Shown: positions 9,712-20,595 of the stretch, piece by piece | Position numbering within the stretch: position 1 is the stretch's first letter | Layout of the letters: each line of letters opens with the position of its first letter | Assembly: GCA_003640385.1 (NCBI GenBank) | Contig: RCAB01000710.1 | Coordinates: 1-24,912 of the forward strand | DNA length: 24,912 bases | Direction: 5' to 3' | Source of the DNA: Setaria digitata | Lineage: Eukaryota > Nematoda > Chromadorea > Rhabditida > Setariidae | Position numbers and translations under genes: made by a program | Notes under the pieces: model-generated | What the model saw: the letters and a program-made list of their open reading frames with translations, nothing else | Databases searched by the model: none | What the model was told of the DNA's origin: nothing

Positions 9712-12700
9712 CATTGTGACACTGCCTGTCAAAAAAAAAAATCAATTTTTTTTAAAAATTATTTTCTTTATCAAAAAATCATAAAAAAAAAAGATTAGCA
9801 ACAAACGCATTACACTAAGCATTTTGTCCTTTTACTGTAGAAAATTTTTTAACTGTGATAAAATCCAATTTATTTGATTAATAAATGATATTACTTTTCG
9901 TAATTTCGATCATTTTAGCTAAATTTGGCTAAATAAAAGATCAAATAAATCAACTAAGTATATTAGTATTCATTTAATCCTTAATATCACCTATGATTAT
10001 TTTTCAGTGCTGTTTATTTTCTGTACCAATTTTTTCTACCTATTTTTAATTTCCTTCTATGTTTTTTTTTCTGTTCATTTTTTATATATTTTTTCACCTC
10101 ATTCGTTTATTCGCTCTGCTTTAAAAATTTAGATGGTGATTGCAATTTATGGTAGCAGTATTTCCTAAAAAGATCAAAATTTTAACAAATTTTAATTAGT
10201 GTAATTATTGGAATTGTACTTATGCCTTTTCTTGGTGTTACTAATTTACTGATTATGTTTGAACAGCTTTCGTGTTTTCTGATAAAAGGGTTGACGCATC
10301 CTTTCAAATTTTAACTTTTTCTGCACCTCATAACGAAAAGAAGAAACATTTAGAAGATTTTGGTGCAGTGGCATTAACGAAACAAAAGATTAATGAAATT
10401 CAAATCTTTTAACCATCATATTTTCCAGAATTTTGTTGTCCATTATCAGATTAAATTGTAGCTGAATTAATTAAATTATTACTTCTGGTGCTTCACAGTA
10501 CTCTCAACATTTAAAAATATAGTGAAAACTGAATAGTTGAGTCAAGAAAATTTGCGCATTTTGACGGAAAATAAAAATATTAATTTTATTACGACAGCAA
10601 AAATGCAACTTTTCAAAGTAAAACTAATTTTAAGCTAAATGTAAATTTTTTGAGGCATGAGAACAAATTTTTAATTGACATCAGTTTACCGTTTATTAAT
10701 TTCCGAAACTTGAAACAGTCGGTTAGAGTTATGGCATCATAATCATAGCTTTTACATTTAGTTTCGCAGATCTAAGAAGGACAGAAGACGGGAGGCGAAT
10801 AATAAAAGCAATCAAATATGTAAAAAAAATTATATCGCAATTCATCCGGCCGTTGCATACTTCGAAAATGCCATATTCAAAACATGAATAATGGAACAGC
10901 AAAATTAAAAAATATATTTGTGAGACAATAAGTAAATGTTTACAAAGAATAATCATTAAACACTGATGCAAATCACTAATCGGAATTGTACGAATTGGTC
11001 GCAATGAAATAGAACTGATGCTGATGATTACTCAAATGATACCAGCGTTAATCAATGATGCCACAAAAAAAAGAAAATGCCAATTTTATAAACGTCTGAG
11101 TGATAAGAGTGAATTCCGATGAATAAAACAGTAGCTCCTTAACGGTAAAATTTAAGTTATTATACTCCATACTACTGAAGCATATTGTATGCTAACTGTG
11201 ATGTCATTATTCATGTGATATTGCAATGGCAAAAAAATGCAAACAATAAATAAAGTATATGCTCTAAGATGTTCTTTGTATTAGCAATCATTTAATTAAT
11301 GATTTATTTACTATCAATGGCCACTATTATCAATAAATGCAATTAAATATTATTCAAAATTTCCCACTTATAATATATGAAATATTATTAAAGGAACAAT
11401 GATGGTGATAGCGCAGAGATAATAACGTTGCTTTATCACTAAATATAAGTAATTTAAACTTTTCGTACTAAATTCAATTAATTACAAATTATTCATTTGT
11501 GATGGTTCAGCAAATTGGTGAGCAGTGACAGTGCTTATGTAATCAATAAATTAATGACAGTAAAACAGTAGATAAAAAGTAAAACTCTTCAGGAATGTTT
11601 AAACTTTTCATTACTTGCTATGTACTAATTTCATTTTGAAAAAAAAAAAAAAAGGAAATCATCTCTAATCTGAATATATGCTTATTTGTATGCACACGTA
11701 CATGCTTGTATCTAATATCCTTATTAATATTCATATGAATAAAATAGTATTTATAATGACCAATTTCTCTACCACGCTTTGTCATAGTAGTGAAAATCTA
11801 TTAATTTCATAAATAATAATATATGTTCAACCTCGCAATAAATTTTGTAGCATAACTTTAGTAGATGTTAGAAAATTTATGTTCTACACCATCAGAAAAT
11901 AGCATCCTGTTTCTCAAGTACCATTTAGCAAAGTAATGTCTGCTAAAATAGTGCTATTATTAAAATCTCATTAAAAGTACCCTAAGGAAGAGGAATGTAA
12001 CATGCAAAGCGGTGGTAATGAAAGAACAATTAAGCTTATTTCCAAATGCACTGTATTAGACTATAATATATAATTCTCGTCTTTTACTATAACTGATTAT
12101 AGCTCAGATAATAAATCCCATTTAATGCCAATGCAGTTGGTAAGTCTTTTGATCTTTTTTTTCCAAAATTTAAAAATATTTGATTCTGTGCCAATTAGAA
12201 GCAACATAAGTTTTGAAAATTAAAAAAAATATGATGCAGCATGTTTTTCGACAGAATTTATATTTCTTCTTTTAATTTATAGAGAAATGTTAAACTTTTT
12301 TCTTTTTTTAATTTTTTGGAAAGCAATTAGGAAAACAGTTACAACTTTTTCTTTAAGAGATTTCGGAAATTAACGAATAATAATTGTGATAACACAATAG
12401 CACTCCATAATTATACCTTCTTCCTCGATTTCATTGCATCCGAGAAATACAACAAAAATAAATTAAAGTATCGTATTTTAGTCATTAAACTTGAAATAAT
12501 ACTCAACTTGAATATTAACACTAGGTATTCGTCGACAATGATGAAATTTTTTAAGGGATTTAGAATATATTTGTAGTATTATGTTTCAAAAGATTTACTT
12601 AACAATTGGATTAATTTGTCTTAATTATGTGATGTAATATAGGAACATTGAAAGAGAAATTTAAAAAAGAATGAACGATATGTGATTTTTTTTGAAAGTG

Positions 12701-13990
12701 ATGGCAGACACTATTTACTAATAATATTCAGCACGCGAATTTGAACTTGATATTCAATAAGCTTAATAAGTTTTTTATTTTTATTAAAGTTCTAAATTAG
12801 CTTAAGCATCTAAATAGATTTAGGAACCTTGAACTGCTTGAAGTTCAGTTTTGTTACAAACGGTTTAAGCCGGATTTAATTGTATCAAAAATTTGTATTG
12901 TGATGATTGCGCCTATTTATGTTGGTTATTAATTATTTTGACGAATATATTTAATTATGCCAACATCTTATCTATTTATCTTAACAAAATAGAAGATTAG
13001 CTCTTCAGTCAAATCATTATATTTTAACTGAACTGTTCCCTTTTGCACGTTTTTCATTGGATTAAATTTGTTTGAAAAAAATAATGACAAAAGCAAGTAA
13101 TAGGCGAAAATATAATTTAATTTTACCATTTATCATAATGATCTCAAAGTTCATCTCGATCGCAAATTTGTGGCTATTGAGCGAGCTTTCGTTCGGACTA
13201 GATAATCATAATATAAAACGTGAAAAAATAACAGCAGAAGAATTTTGATAATTATTAAAATCTTTAACAATTAAGAAAAGAATAGAAAGGAAAGTGGGGT
13301 ATCTAATCATTATAATGGATTTAGTCATCTTGGAAATTATTTAAGAAAATTTGAAGGATAATTTGTCAATGCCATTTTTCATGCTGCTCTCATCAAGCGA
13401 ATATTGACTTAAATTGAAAATTCAAAAATTTGCCCTTATTGCGACAAATCATAGACGATCGTCAAATTCAACTAAATTAGTCTGACCATTTTAACAGCTG
13501 TGAAATTGCTCTTATTGACACTAATTACCATTTTTTTTTTTTTTTAAAAAGGTAAAAACTAGAAAAGTTAAAAGAAAACGCATGAAAACCTGTCAGAAGG
13601 AATGATTCGAGTATTACTAGTAAATATATAACAGAATTATTTCGTCCATTCAGACTAATAGCTTATTGTTCACTTCGTCTTAAAATTTTTTTTTAAGCAG
13701 GTATAATTTTCAGTTTTGAGTAGAAAGGTGTTCATGTAATTTCTGGAAGGTCATACTTATAATAATGGATAAAGTTGACATTTATCATTGATACTGAAAA
13801 AATTTTCTCTTTCAATTATAGCTTTTTCATCGTTTATCAGTAATTAAACAAAAGTTTCATTTTGTGGTTCCTACAGCAAAATATTATTTTAATCGTTTCA
13901 TTTTTCGCATTAAGTTTAAAATAGCAATGGAAAAAACATTTTGTTCAATTTATTTTATTTTATTTATCATATGATGCGAAAAAAAGCGAT
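9712..13990. other. Longest intergenic stretch, between genes C and D
   Basis: No supportable gene is seen. The longest open frame (minus, 10,729-11,004) begins at TTG rather than ATG and is hydrophobic, and no splice partners or family motif were found. A short segment at 12,119-12,139 ending in gtaagt vaguely resembles the end of family exon 2 but has an in-frame stop close upstream. The rest is A+T-rich with simple runs. Confidence 0.45.
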
Positions 13991-13992
13991 GA

Positions 13993-13998
13993 TTTCAG
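13993..13998 (+). promoter_or_regulatory. Likely spliced-leader acceptor for gene D
   Basis: tttcag stands only 6 bases before the gene D ATG. This matches the very short 5'UTRs typical of trans-spliced nematode messages and supports the chosen start. Confidence 0.5.
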
Positions 13999-14004
13999 GT
14001 CACA

Positions 14005-14119
14005 ATGAATGGTTTGATAATGTTTTGCATAATGTTAGTTTAAAAAACTTTTAAGAATTTTTGATATCATAAAAAGTGTCAAAAATTGTTTTTTTCAAAA
14101 ATGATCACAACCATATTAA

Positions 14120-14160
<41 letters not shown>

Positions 14161-14835
14161 CTATATATATATATATATATTTCTAGAAGAAAACATAGAT
14201 TATATAATAATTTAGGAGAAAGACTAAGATGAAATGAGAAATTACAATTGATCTTATAATTACTTTTTTATCAAAAAATTCTTTGAAATGCTGCTTTTTA
14301 TCACACTTGCAGATTTTGGATCCTGTTGCAAACTGCTTTTGGATTTACTTTTAATTCGTTTAATGGCAATAGAGCAGGAGTTAATGTTAGCTTTTCGATT
14401 TTTTAAATTAAAAATTTTGAATTTTCCGGCTCAAATTTGTTCGATTTCGTGTCAAAGAGTCTGTTTGTTCCTTTTTATTATTAGGTCTGCTTAGAGTTTC
14501 ACAGTGATTTGTTAGCCATTTTTTGCTGTGTCTTTATTATAAGTATTCAGTAGACAGTTTCATCACTAATTCCAAAAACTTAACCGACTTTATCATTTGG
14601 TAGTGTTATTGCAGTAGCAAATTTTCATTTGTAATTTACTCATTTATAGTCGTTGAACAACAACGGAAATACTGGAAGCATCGGAACTCGATTTGTTGGC
14701 TATCGTCGTTTCAGTAGTTATCCTCTTGTATTTAATAGACAATTTTTTCATATTTCTCACCCAGTTCCCGTTTATCCTGTATCATCTTTCGGTCATTCTT
14801 ATTCAAATGCCTTCCTGAACATTGGCCGGAAATGA
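14005..14835 (+). CDS. Gene D: small secreted Tyr/Phe/Ser-rich protein of the tandem family
   Basis: Exons are 14005-14033, 14313-14385 and 14650-14835, giving 95 aa. Exon 1 (29 nt) and exon 2 (73 nt) are the same lengths as in gene B, with the same phases. Donors are gttagt and gttagc; acceptors are ttgcag and ttatag. Residues 1-20 are a textbook signal peptide (MNGLIMFCII... ending LQTAFG), followed by FTFNSFNGNRAGVN. Exon 3 opens SLNNNGN and continues with RFVGYRRFSSYPLVF and PVPVYPVSSFGHSY to a final NIGRK. The tail is rich in Tyr, Phe, Ser, Pro and His and lacks Cys. The terminal Gly-Arg-Lys resembles a peptide amidation signal. Intron 1 contains long TA tracts. A separate open frame over exon 2 and its flanks is a shadow of the real exon. 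The secretory route is well supported; the function is not known. Confidence 0.72.
14126..14181. repeat. (TA)n microsatellite, two tracts, in gene D intron 1
   Basis: About 16 TA units (14126-14158), then ttc, then about 10 more units (14162-14181). The sequence atttc precedes the first tract and tttc the second, as if a unit had been duplicated. It is likely to be highly length-variable between individuals. Confidence 0.85.
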
Positions 14836-14962
14836 TTATAAAGCATCTACCTGTAAAATTTTGTTGAAGTAGAAAAAAACCGAAAATGTTGAATTTTTCA
14901 CTTTTTTTACTATCATTGCAACACAAGAAAAATGACAAAAAATTGAATGTGTCAAATTAACA

Positions 14963-14968
14963 AATAAA
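14963..14968 (+). terminator. Polyadenylation signal of gene D
   Basis: AATAAA about 130 bases downstream of the gene D stop. Function is inferred from motif and position. Confidence 0.5.
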
Positions 14969-16117
14969 CTTAATTATTTGATGAAATGTGCAAAAATTAT
15001 GCAGAAAATTACCACACATACCGATTATTCTGTCATCTTATCCTGCTGTGTTTTCACTTTTTTAGTATAACATGTAATTTTTTCACATATTAATTATCGA
15101 TTTTATACAATTCAGTTTTTGTTTTCTTATTGACTTCTAATAATTTTGTTTCATTAAATAATAAAACTAATAGATAAAAATTTCGAAAAGAAGCAGCAAA
15201 ATCTTATGCTTGATACAATGATTTGCTGAAGGGCAGAAGGTTTGGAAATTCGGAAACTTTAAGCTAAAAAAAATATATATATAAATATAATTTTATAAAA
15301 GAAGAATAGCTGAGTGAAAAAGAAATTAATGCAATTTCAATTGTTTCGGAAAATAATTTCTGAAAAATTCTGAAGAGCTTCTGACTAATTAATGCAGAAA
15401 TTATTTGCGATGTAGATCGGTTCAAAGTTAAAGAAAAAAAGAACAGTTATTCGTTAGAAGGAGGGGAGAAATCGCTGACTGATCTCATTTAAAAAGGCCG
15501 AGTTTTTTTCTTAAAAATAAATAAAAGTAGCTGTAAATTATGAATTATGGGAAAATTTTTGATATATTAAAAGCCTTCCTGCTTCAGAAAAGGCATTGGT
15601 ATATTTGTTAAATATGATTAAAATAAAAAGTTCACTTGATTAGCGCTTTGATTCATATTGAGTGAGAAAGTCTCTTTGCATTAGTGTGATTTTGATTGAT
15701 TGAAAAAGTTTTTCGAGGTAAAAATTGAAAAAACAAAAAAATTTAAAAGGAAGCGGAAAATGATGACAATGGATAAATGAACCTGAAAATTTTAAATTAC
15801 TTAGGGTTCTTAGCATGCACTTCAAGGAATGGAAGTATTTTAAAAGCTTGAAATATCTTCAAAAATGTTGAATAAAATTATTTTATTCAAAATACCAATC
15901 AGTGTTACAGTGTCACCATCATTTAGTATTTTAAAAATTGTCAAACAGGAAGAATTTGAAATTTGTCGGTGATGCATGTATTACTCTAAATAAGAGTCAA
16001 ATTTAAAAGTAGGTATGGGTGAGTGAATTCAATGATGAAGTACTATCAGTACTGAGTAATTGATAAATTAACCAGCATAGCATAAAATTTTTATTATGGT
16101 TAACAAGTGTTTTCTAG
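14969..16117. other. Intergenic stretch after the tandem array
   Basis: A+T-rich with no supportable coding sequence. The minus-strand open frame at 15,640-15,825 has no homology I recognise and no good splice partners. No further SLNNN-type exon was found. Confidence 0.45.
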
Positions 16118-16598
16118 TGTTCTTCTAAATGGAAGCATTAAAAGTACAAATTTTGAAAATGGTTAGTTTAAAATCTGTTTTTTAAAATTTACTTATATTT
16201 CGATAAAATCAACATTTCTGACTTCATGTTAACTTCTAACAGTCGTTATTGGAAGTGAAGGATTTTTAACTGCTGTGACACAGTTGGACAGCAAGTTTTA
16301 ACAACTTGAACTTTCAGGTCTCATCAAAAAAGTGAAAAGGACTATTATAAACAATAATATCATTAATTGTAATAAGGCAGTATCATCTCCAGGTCGAAAT
16401 CTTGTAAAACCGAATAACAAGCAGTGGGTGCCTAATTTCAACCCAAAATTGGTAATTTTATAGCTCAATTACTATAGTTAAGAAATAATACGACATCTTC
16501 AAATTAAGAACAATGAAATAGTAAGAAGAAAATTAGTAATGAAATTTTCCGTAACAACTCTTTCTGATGTTACGATTCCTTCTAATAACGATTTATAA
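16118..16598 (+). CDS. Candidate three-exon gene, partial, unknown product
   Basis: Three segments can be joined with agreeing phases: 16118-16161 (acceptor ttctag, donor gttagt), 16318-16451 (acceptor tttcag, donor gtaatt) and 16509-16598 (weak acceptor attaag, stop TAA). The split codon across the first junction reads g|gt, continuing as GLIKKVKR. The middle exon contains SSPGRNLVKPNNKQWVPNFN and the last one NNEIVRRKLVMKFS...IPSNNDL. Composition is more protein-like than nearby open frames and the first two splice sites are good. The second intron would be only 57 bases. No first exon with an ATG was identified. The frame of the middle exon has a TAA shortly upstream, so without splicing it would be a broken open frame. 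I do not recognise it; chance remains quite possible. Confidence 0.22.
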
Positions 16599-16938
16599 GG
16601 ACAAAAATTTTGAAATGGAATATGGTCGGATTTGAAATCAAAATTAAAACATGCAATATAACGAAAACTTTATATTGCTAGGGAGATTTTTGTCAACTTA
16701 CTATTAATTTGCCTCCTAACATTATTAATTAGTCAGTAAGCAATAATAACAGGTAATAAAACTAAACTACTTATTAAGTTGCTTTTCGGTAAAAATCACA
16801 GTTTTTTTCAACTTAAAAGTGAATTACGTAAGTAAGAATAAAAGTGAACATTAAACAGAGGGTTTTGAGAAAGTCTACAGCTATTATGATCTCGAAAAAA
16901 TTAAAACTTATTAGTCGCCAGATGGGAATTTCCTAAGC

Positions 16939-16982
16939 AGAAAAAAAAGAAAAAAAGAGAAAAGAAAGCGAAAAGAAAAGAA
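16939..16982. repeat. Polypurine tract
   Basis: Forty-four bases of A and G with a single C. No gene is associated with it. Confidence 0.6.
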
Positions 16983-17129
16983 TACAAAGTTTTTCAATAA
17001 CTACGTAGAGCTCTTCAGACTAACACATATTCACCTTTCTGCAATCGAAAAGCTCTTTAGATGTCGGGCCCGCACATATAATTCTTTAAATTTAATTAGG
17101 TATTTGTAAATGTTGATAAATATTCAGTA

Positions 17130-17160
17130 CAGCCTTTAAATAATTAGAAATAAAAGGCTG
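17130..17160. repeat. Perfect 8-bp hairpin
   Basis: cagccttt and aaaggctg are separated by 15 A+T-rich bases. It has a G+C-containing stem in an otherwise very A+T-rich setting. No T-run follows it and no function is assigned. Confidence 0.4.
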
Positions 17161-17352
17161 GAATTAAAATTAAATTCAAATGACTAGCAAAAAAAATTTA
17201 ACGTTTTATGTATGTAACCACTGGTAACATGAAATATATGCTCCACTATTTTTTTCTGCTTAATGATCATTCTAAGGAAATCCAAAGTTTGTTTTCTTTC
17301 TGCTTTGTTTTAATGTCAAAAAACTTGCACTTACTAACTAAAGATCTTTAAT

Positions 17353-17553
17353 TTATTCGAAGTGAAAACAGTCGTCAAAATTCTTCTTAAGTTCAAGAAT
17401 AACACTTGGATGGTCATTTACTTCCACTTCTAGTAGGTATTGTTTTCTTTTTCTTTCAAGTGTAAAAGATATGATAACCAGCTGACAAACATAAAAAATA
17501 CACCTTTCTTCACAAATTCGCCGCCAAGATTTTACAACAAAGAAATAAGTGAT
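17353..17553 (-). CDS. Possible terminal exon of an unknown gene
   Basis: On the minus strand this frame is open for 66 codons to a TAA, with no ATG start. Its end reads QYLLEVEVNDHPSVILE followed by LKKNFDDCFHFE. A tgtcag acceptor lies inside it, just before LVIISFTLE. The mixed charged composition is unlike typical chance translation of this DNA. It lies about 700 bases downstream of the phosphatase-like gene on the same strand and could be the end of a separate gene. A plus-strand open frame (17,440-17,640) overlaps it with a good ctttcaag acceptor ahead, so the strand itself is uncertain. No function can be given. Confidence 0.2.
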   Translation of the reverse strand: MTYFFVVKSWRRICEERCIFYVCQLVIISFTLERKRKQYLLEVEVNDHPSVILELKKNFDDCFHFE

Positions 17554-18249
17554 TTAGTTAATAAGAAATATGTCAAATATTTTTTCATAACTCTAACGCA
17601 AGTAAAATACATTTATTTCTATTCAGATAATATACAATGATTCAAGCAAATCATTGATATTGCATGAAATAAAACAAGTCCAAATTATTTCAACTCACTA
17701 CATGGTAAAATTTACGGAGTTGAGTTTCTAGATTTTGGAATTCGCTCTTCTGATTTAATAAATAAAAAAAAGAAAAATTGAGATGAAACAGATAACCTCA
17801 GGCTTGCCGAATTGATGGAAATTTTTTTCAGCTAGAAAAAATGATCAGATTTAATATTCTCTCACCTCTAATCCTATCAAAACTAAGCACGCCTGTTTAA
17901 TTTATCATTTCAATTCACTACCAATTGAGTGGAAAGTGATTTCAAATTAAACATTGCTAATAATTACTCAAAATATCTTCGGAGTGCCTCCTTTTCAATA
18001 GAAAACAAGTAGGAAACATTAAAAGAGTGAATTACTGCTCTCTAAAATAGCTTTTAACACGAAAAAAATACAGTAAAAAATTTCTATTTCCTTTTTAAGC
18101 TTTTATCTTGAGAATACCGCTCAAATATTCTTATTTTGTCCTTTTTGACAGTGATCATTCTATAGCCAATCCAACACTTAACTTTTGATAATTTATACTA
18201 ACAATGATTTATCGAGATTTATTTTACTTTCAGTTTTATTCTTTACGAT

Positions 18250-20595
18250 TTATCTCTCGACAACTCCTGTAGCTATAGCATGTCGAACAATCAAATCAGC
18301 CACATGGCTGTAGTGCGAGTAATAAGTCATACATCCGTAACGTTGTTTCCGTACGATACTCGCCGTTTCCAATAAGCCAACCTGCAATTGTTGTCACTGA
18401 GAACTTTCCAGTTTCACAGTCTTAAAAAGAATATGCACGACAGTCATTTTTCAATAGCTGATTTTTATCATTTCTTCCCTGTATCTTATACGCATTCTCA
18501 CTGTATCATTAGAAAAATGTCAATGAAGTAATTATAGTAGTTTGATATAAGTGTGGCAACTTAAACATGCTATGATATTCAACTTCGACGCTAAAAACAT
18601 GTTCCTATAAAATTAAAATTTTTTGATCGTTTTAGTAATTTAAACTTGAAGTTCTAGCTGACAGATCACCTTTTTTTCTGCAGTTATTCGGTCTAGAACA
18701 ATATCGAGTATAGCGTAAGTCCCACAACGATGAACACCTGTAGGGCACAGAAGACATACTGGCCCACCGTAGCCACTTTTCGTTATTCCAGAATCCCATC
18801 GTTTAACATAAAACGTTATTTAATATCTCAAATTTACAATTAACAAAAGAGTGAAAAAAAAAAAAAAAAAAAAAAAAAAAACGACTCTCGCACTAAAACA
18901 TTTCGAAAATGAGCTCCCATTATAGCGTGAATTAAACAATAAATCCTTTCATTTTCATTCTACTTTTTTCTAATTGTGATTTTCTCTCTTTTCCTTTTTT
19001 CTTGAAATTCAATGAATTATTTGTTCTTTCAATCCTGTTTCTTTTATCTAACTATACAGTTAGTGAAATAATTCTTCTCTTTTCCTTCTTTGCTTAATTT
19101 TTTGTACATATAGTGATCCTCATAATGTAATAATATAATTATAAACCTCAGAACGAAATTCTAATAAATCGTCTGGGATGATCTTATCGTAGATCCATTT
19201 TCGATAATGCAGCATTGGTACCGTTATTGTTTTTATACTTCCAATAACAGTATTGCTGATCGAAAAATTATACCAATCATATAAAGGTGCCTAGAAAGAT
19301 TAAAAATTAAAGAAAGATTAAATATGTGCTTCTGTTTCTAGCAGCAGAACTAGGGCAACACAATTTTTTTCGAGTAGATTATTTTAATTATCTTTCAATA
19401 AATTATTTGATTTCACCGGATTTGCACAGTTATTTTTACCAGTCTATCTTAGCATTAGATAAATACATCTTTCAGCACTCCTCGATCCCTGTTTTATGCA
19501 TGAATTTTAACACAATATTGTAATCCCACAGCAACTCAACCGATTTCAGAAAATATGTCTTGTAATCATTCAATAAAACTTACAGTATCACCTTTTGTAT
19601 AATTTACTTTGATATTGGTTTCTGGATAGTTACGGTGATTTGCCTTTGATTCTGGCCAAAAATGCTTAACAAGACGATTTCCTTCTCGATTATGAGTGTC
19701 CGTTAAAAGGATGATGAGTTTTGGACTCGTTTCAAAGATCATACGCCAAAAATCGGATTCTGTTCCTTCATTAAATGGTGCTTGTGCAAGTATGTAACCA
19801 TCTGTAAATTTTTATTTAGTAAATTACAAGCAAAAATTGATTTACATCAGAACGGAACTTATTTTGAAAAGAAGAAATTTAGCTTGATATTTGCATAAAA
19901 ATTCAACGAATGAAAAGAAAAAAAGACAGTCATCTCCAACAGCTGAAATTTCTACAAGATTGAACCTGCTTGGTTATACGAATCAACGTATGACGCGTGA
20001 TAATAATCATCACCCACTTTGTTACCATGTAACTTAACACGTGATCGGTCATATAAAATTACATTTGGATAACGATTTTTCACTGCGTTTACCGGTTCCA
20101 AAAATGCATCAAATTTTGGTGGCTCTCTAATAATTGTATTGTGCCAGTCAATGATTACCTAGTATTATTTCAATTAATTATCAACAATAATCCAGGGATT
20201 ACAATAACTTGTTGACAAGATATTTTTTATCTGTGAATGATGACTATCTAAAAAAATCAATTCTCAACATTCAATGCACTTTAAAAGTGGTTGCCAAAAA
20301 AAAAATCAAGCGGAAATTAAAATCACTTACTTTTTTATATATTTCTTGAACTAAACTTAATTTGGATACCTTTTTAATAACGAATTGTTGATCTCAATCC
20401 CTAGATTTACTTCAAAATAAATTATTATTGCCATTAAAAAGCAGAATATTGATGATAATTAAAGTGCAAACTAACCTGTTCACCACCTTTAGCAATCTTA
20501 TCAACAACATCCTGCGGTGACATTGTGTCTTTATGCTCATCTTCATCGTAATCAGCCTCAATTTTACCATTTTCCAATTCTGGTTCATCACTCAT
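18250..20595 (-). CDS. Protein tyrosine phosphatase-like protein, probably catalytically altered (six exons)
   Basis: Exons in transcript order are 20595-20476, 20158-19966, 19801-19584, 19290-19147, 18807-18670 and 18381-18250, totalling 314 codons. That is one PTP domain with a short acidic N-terminus (MSDEPELENG) and no signal peptide or membrane segment. Recognisable blocks in order are: the substrate-loop region VKNRYPNVILYDRSRVKL; DYYHASYVDSYNQADGYILA; SDFWRMIFE; HFWPES; then YRKWIYDKIIPDDLLEF where the WPD loop belongs; the P-loop GGPVCLLCPTGVHRCGTY; DIVLDRI; and a final IVRKQRYG helix. The family normally has HCSAGxGRTG, WPDxGVP and a Q-loop glutamine. Here Cys and Arg of Cx5R remain, but the preceding His is Leu, WPD is disrupted and no Q-loop Gln is seen. 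It is probably a pseudophosphatase or a phosphotyrosine-binding protein, of the kind expanded in nematodes and often sperm-associated (family knowledge). Junctions are good except at exon 5, which lacks an AG acceptor. Confidence 0.85.
18854..18881. repeat. A28 homopolymer in phosphatase-like gene intron 4
   Basis: A run of 28 A (28 T on the coding strand of the gene) about 45 bases upstream of the exon 5 boundary that lacks an AG acceptor. Such runs are prone to sequencing and assembly error, so the nearby sequence deserves caution. Confidence 0.85.

Noticed and set aside
10729..11004. Minus-strand hydrophobic frame of 91 codons
   Set aside because: It starts at TTG, not ATG, and has no recognisable family motif or splice partner. 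Its hydrophobicity follows from T-rich sequence. A relic of a multi-pass receptor is possible but not supportable.
12119..12139. Possible relic of a family exon 2 (tttaatgccaatgcagttg before gtaagt)
   Set aside because: It resembles the end of exon 2 of gene D, but the match is short, an in-frame TAA lies four codons upstream, and no exon 1 or SLNNN exon is near.
14288..14494. Plus-strand 68-codon frame near gene D
   Set aside because: It overlaps exon 2 of gene D in a different frame and continues into both introns. The family-matching frame is preferred.
16243..16270. Possible SLNNN-like exon (tcgttattgg after an acag acceptor)
   Set aside because: It translates SLLEVKDF and stops at once, and no matching head exon precedes it.
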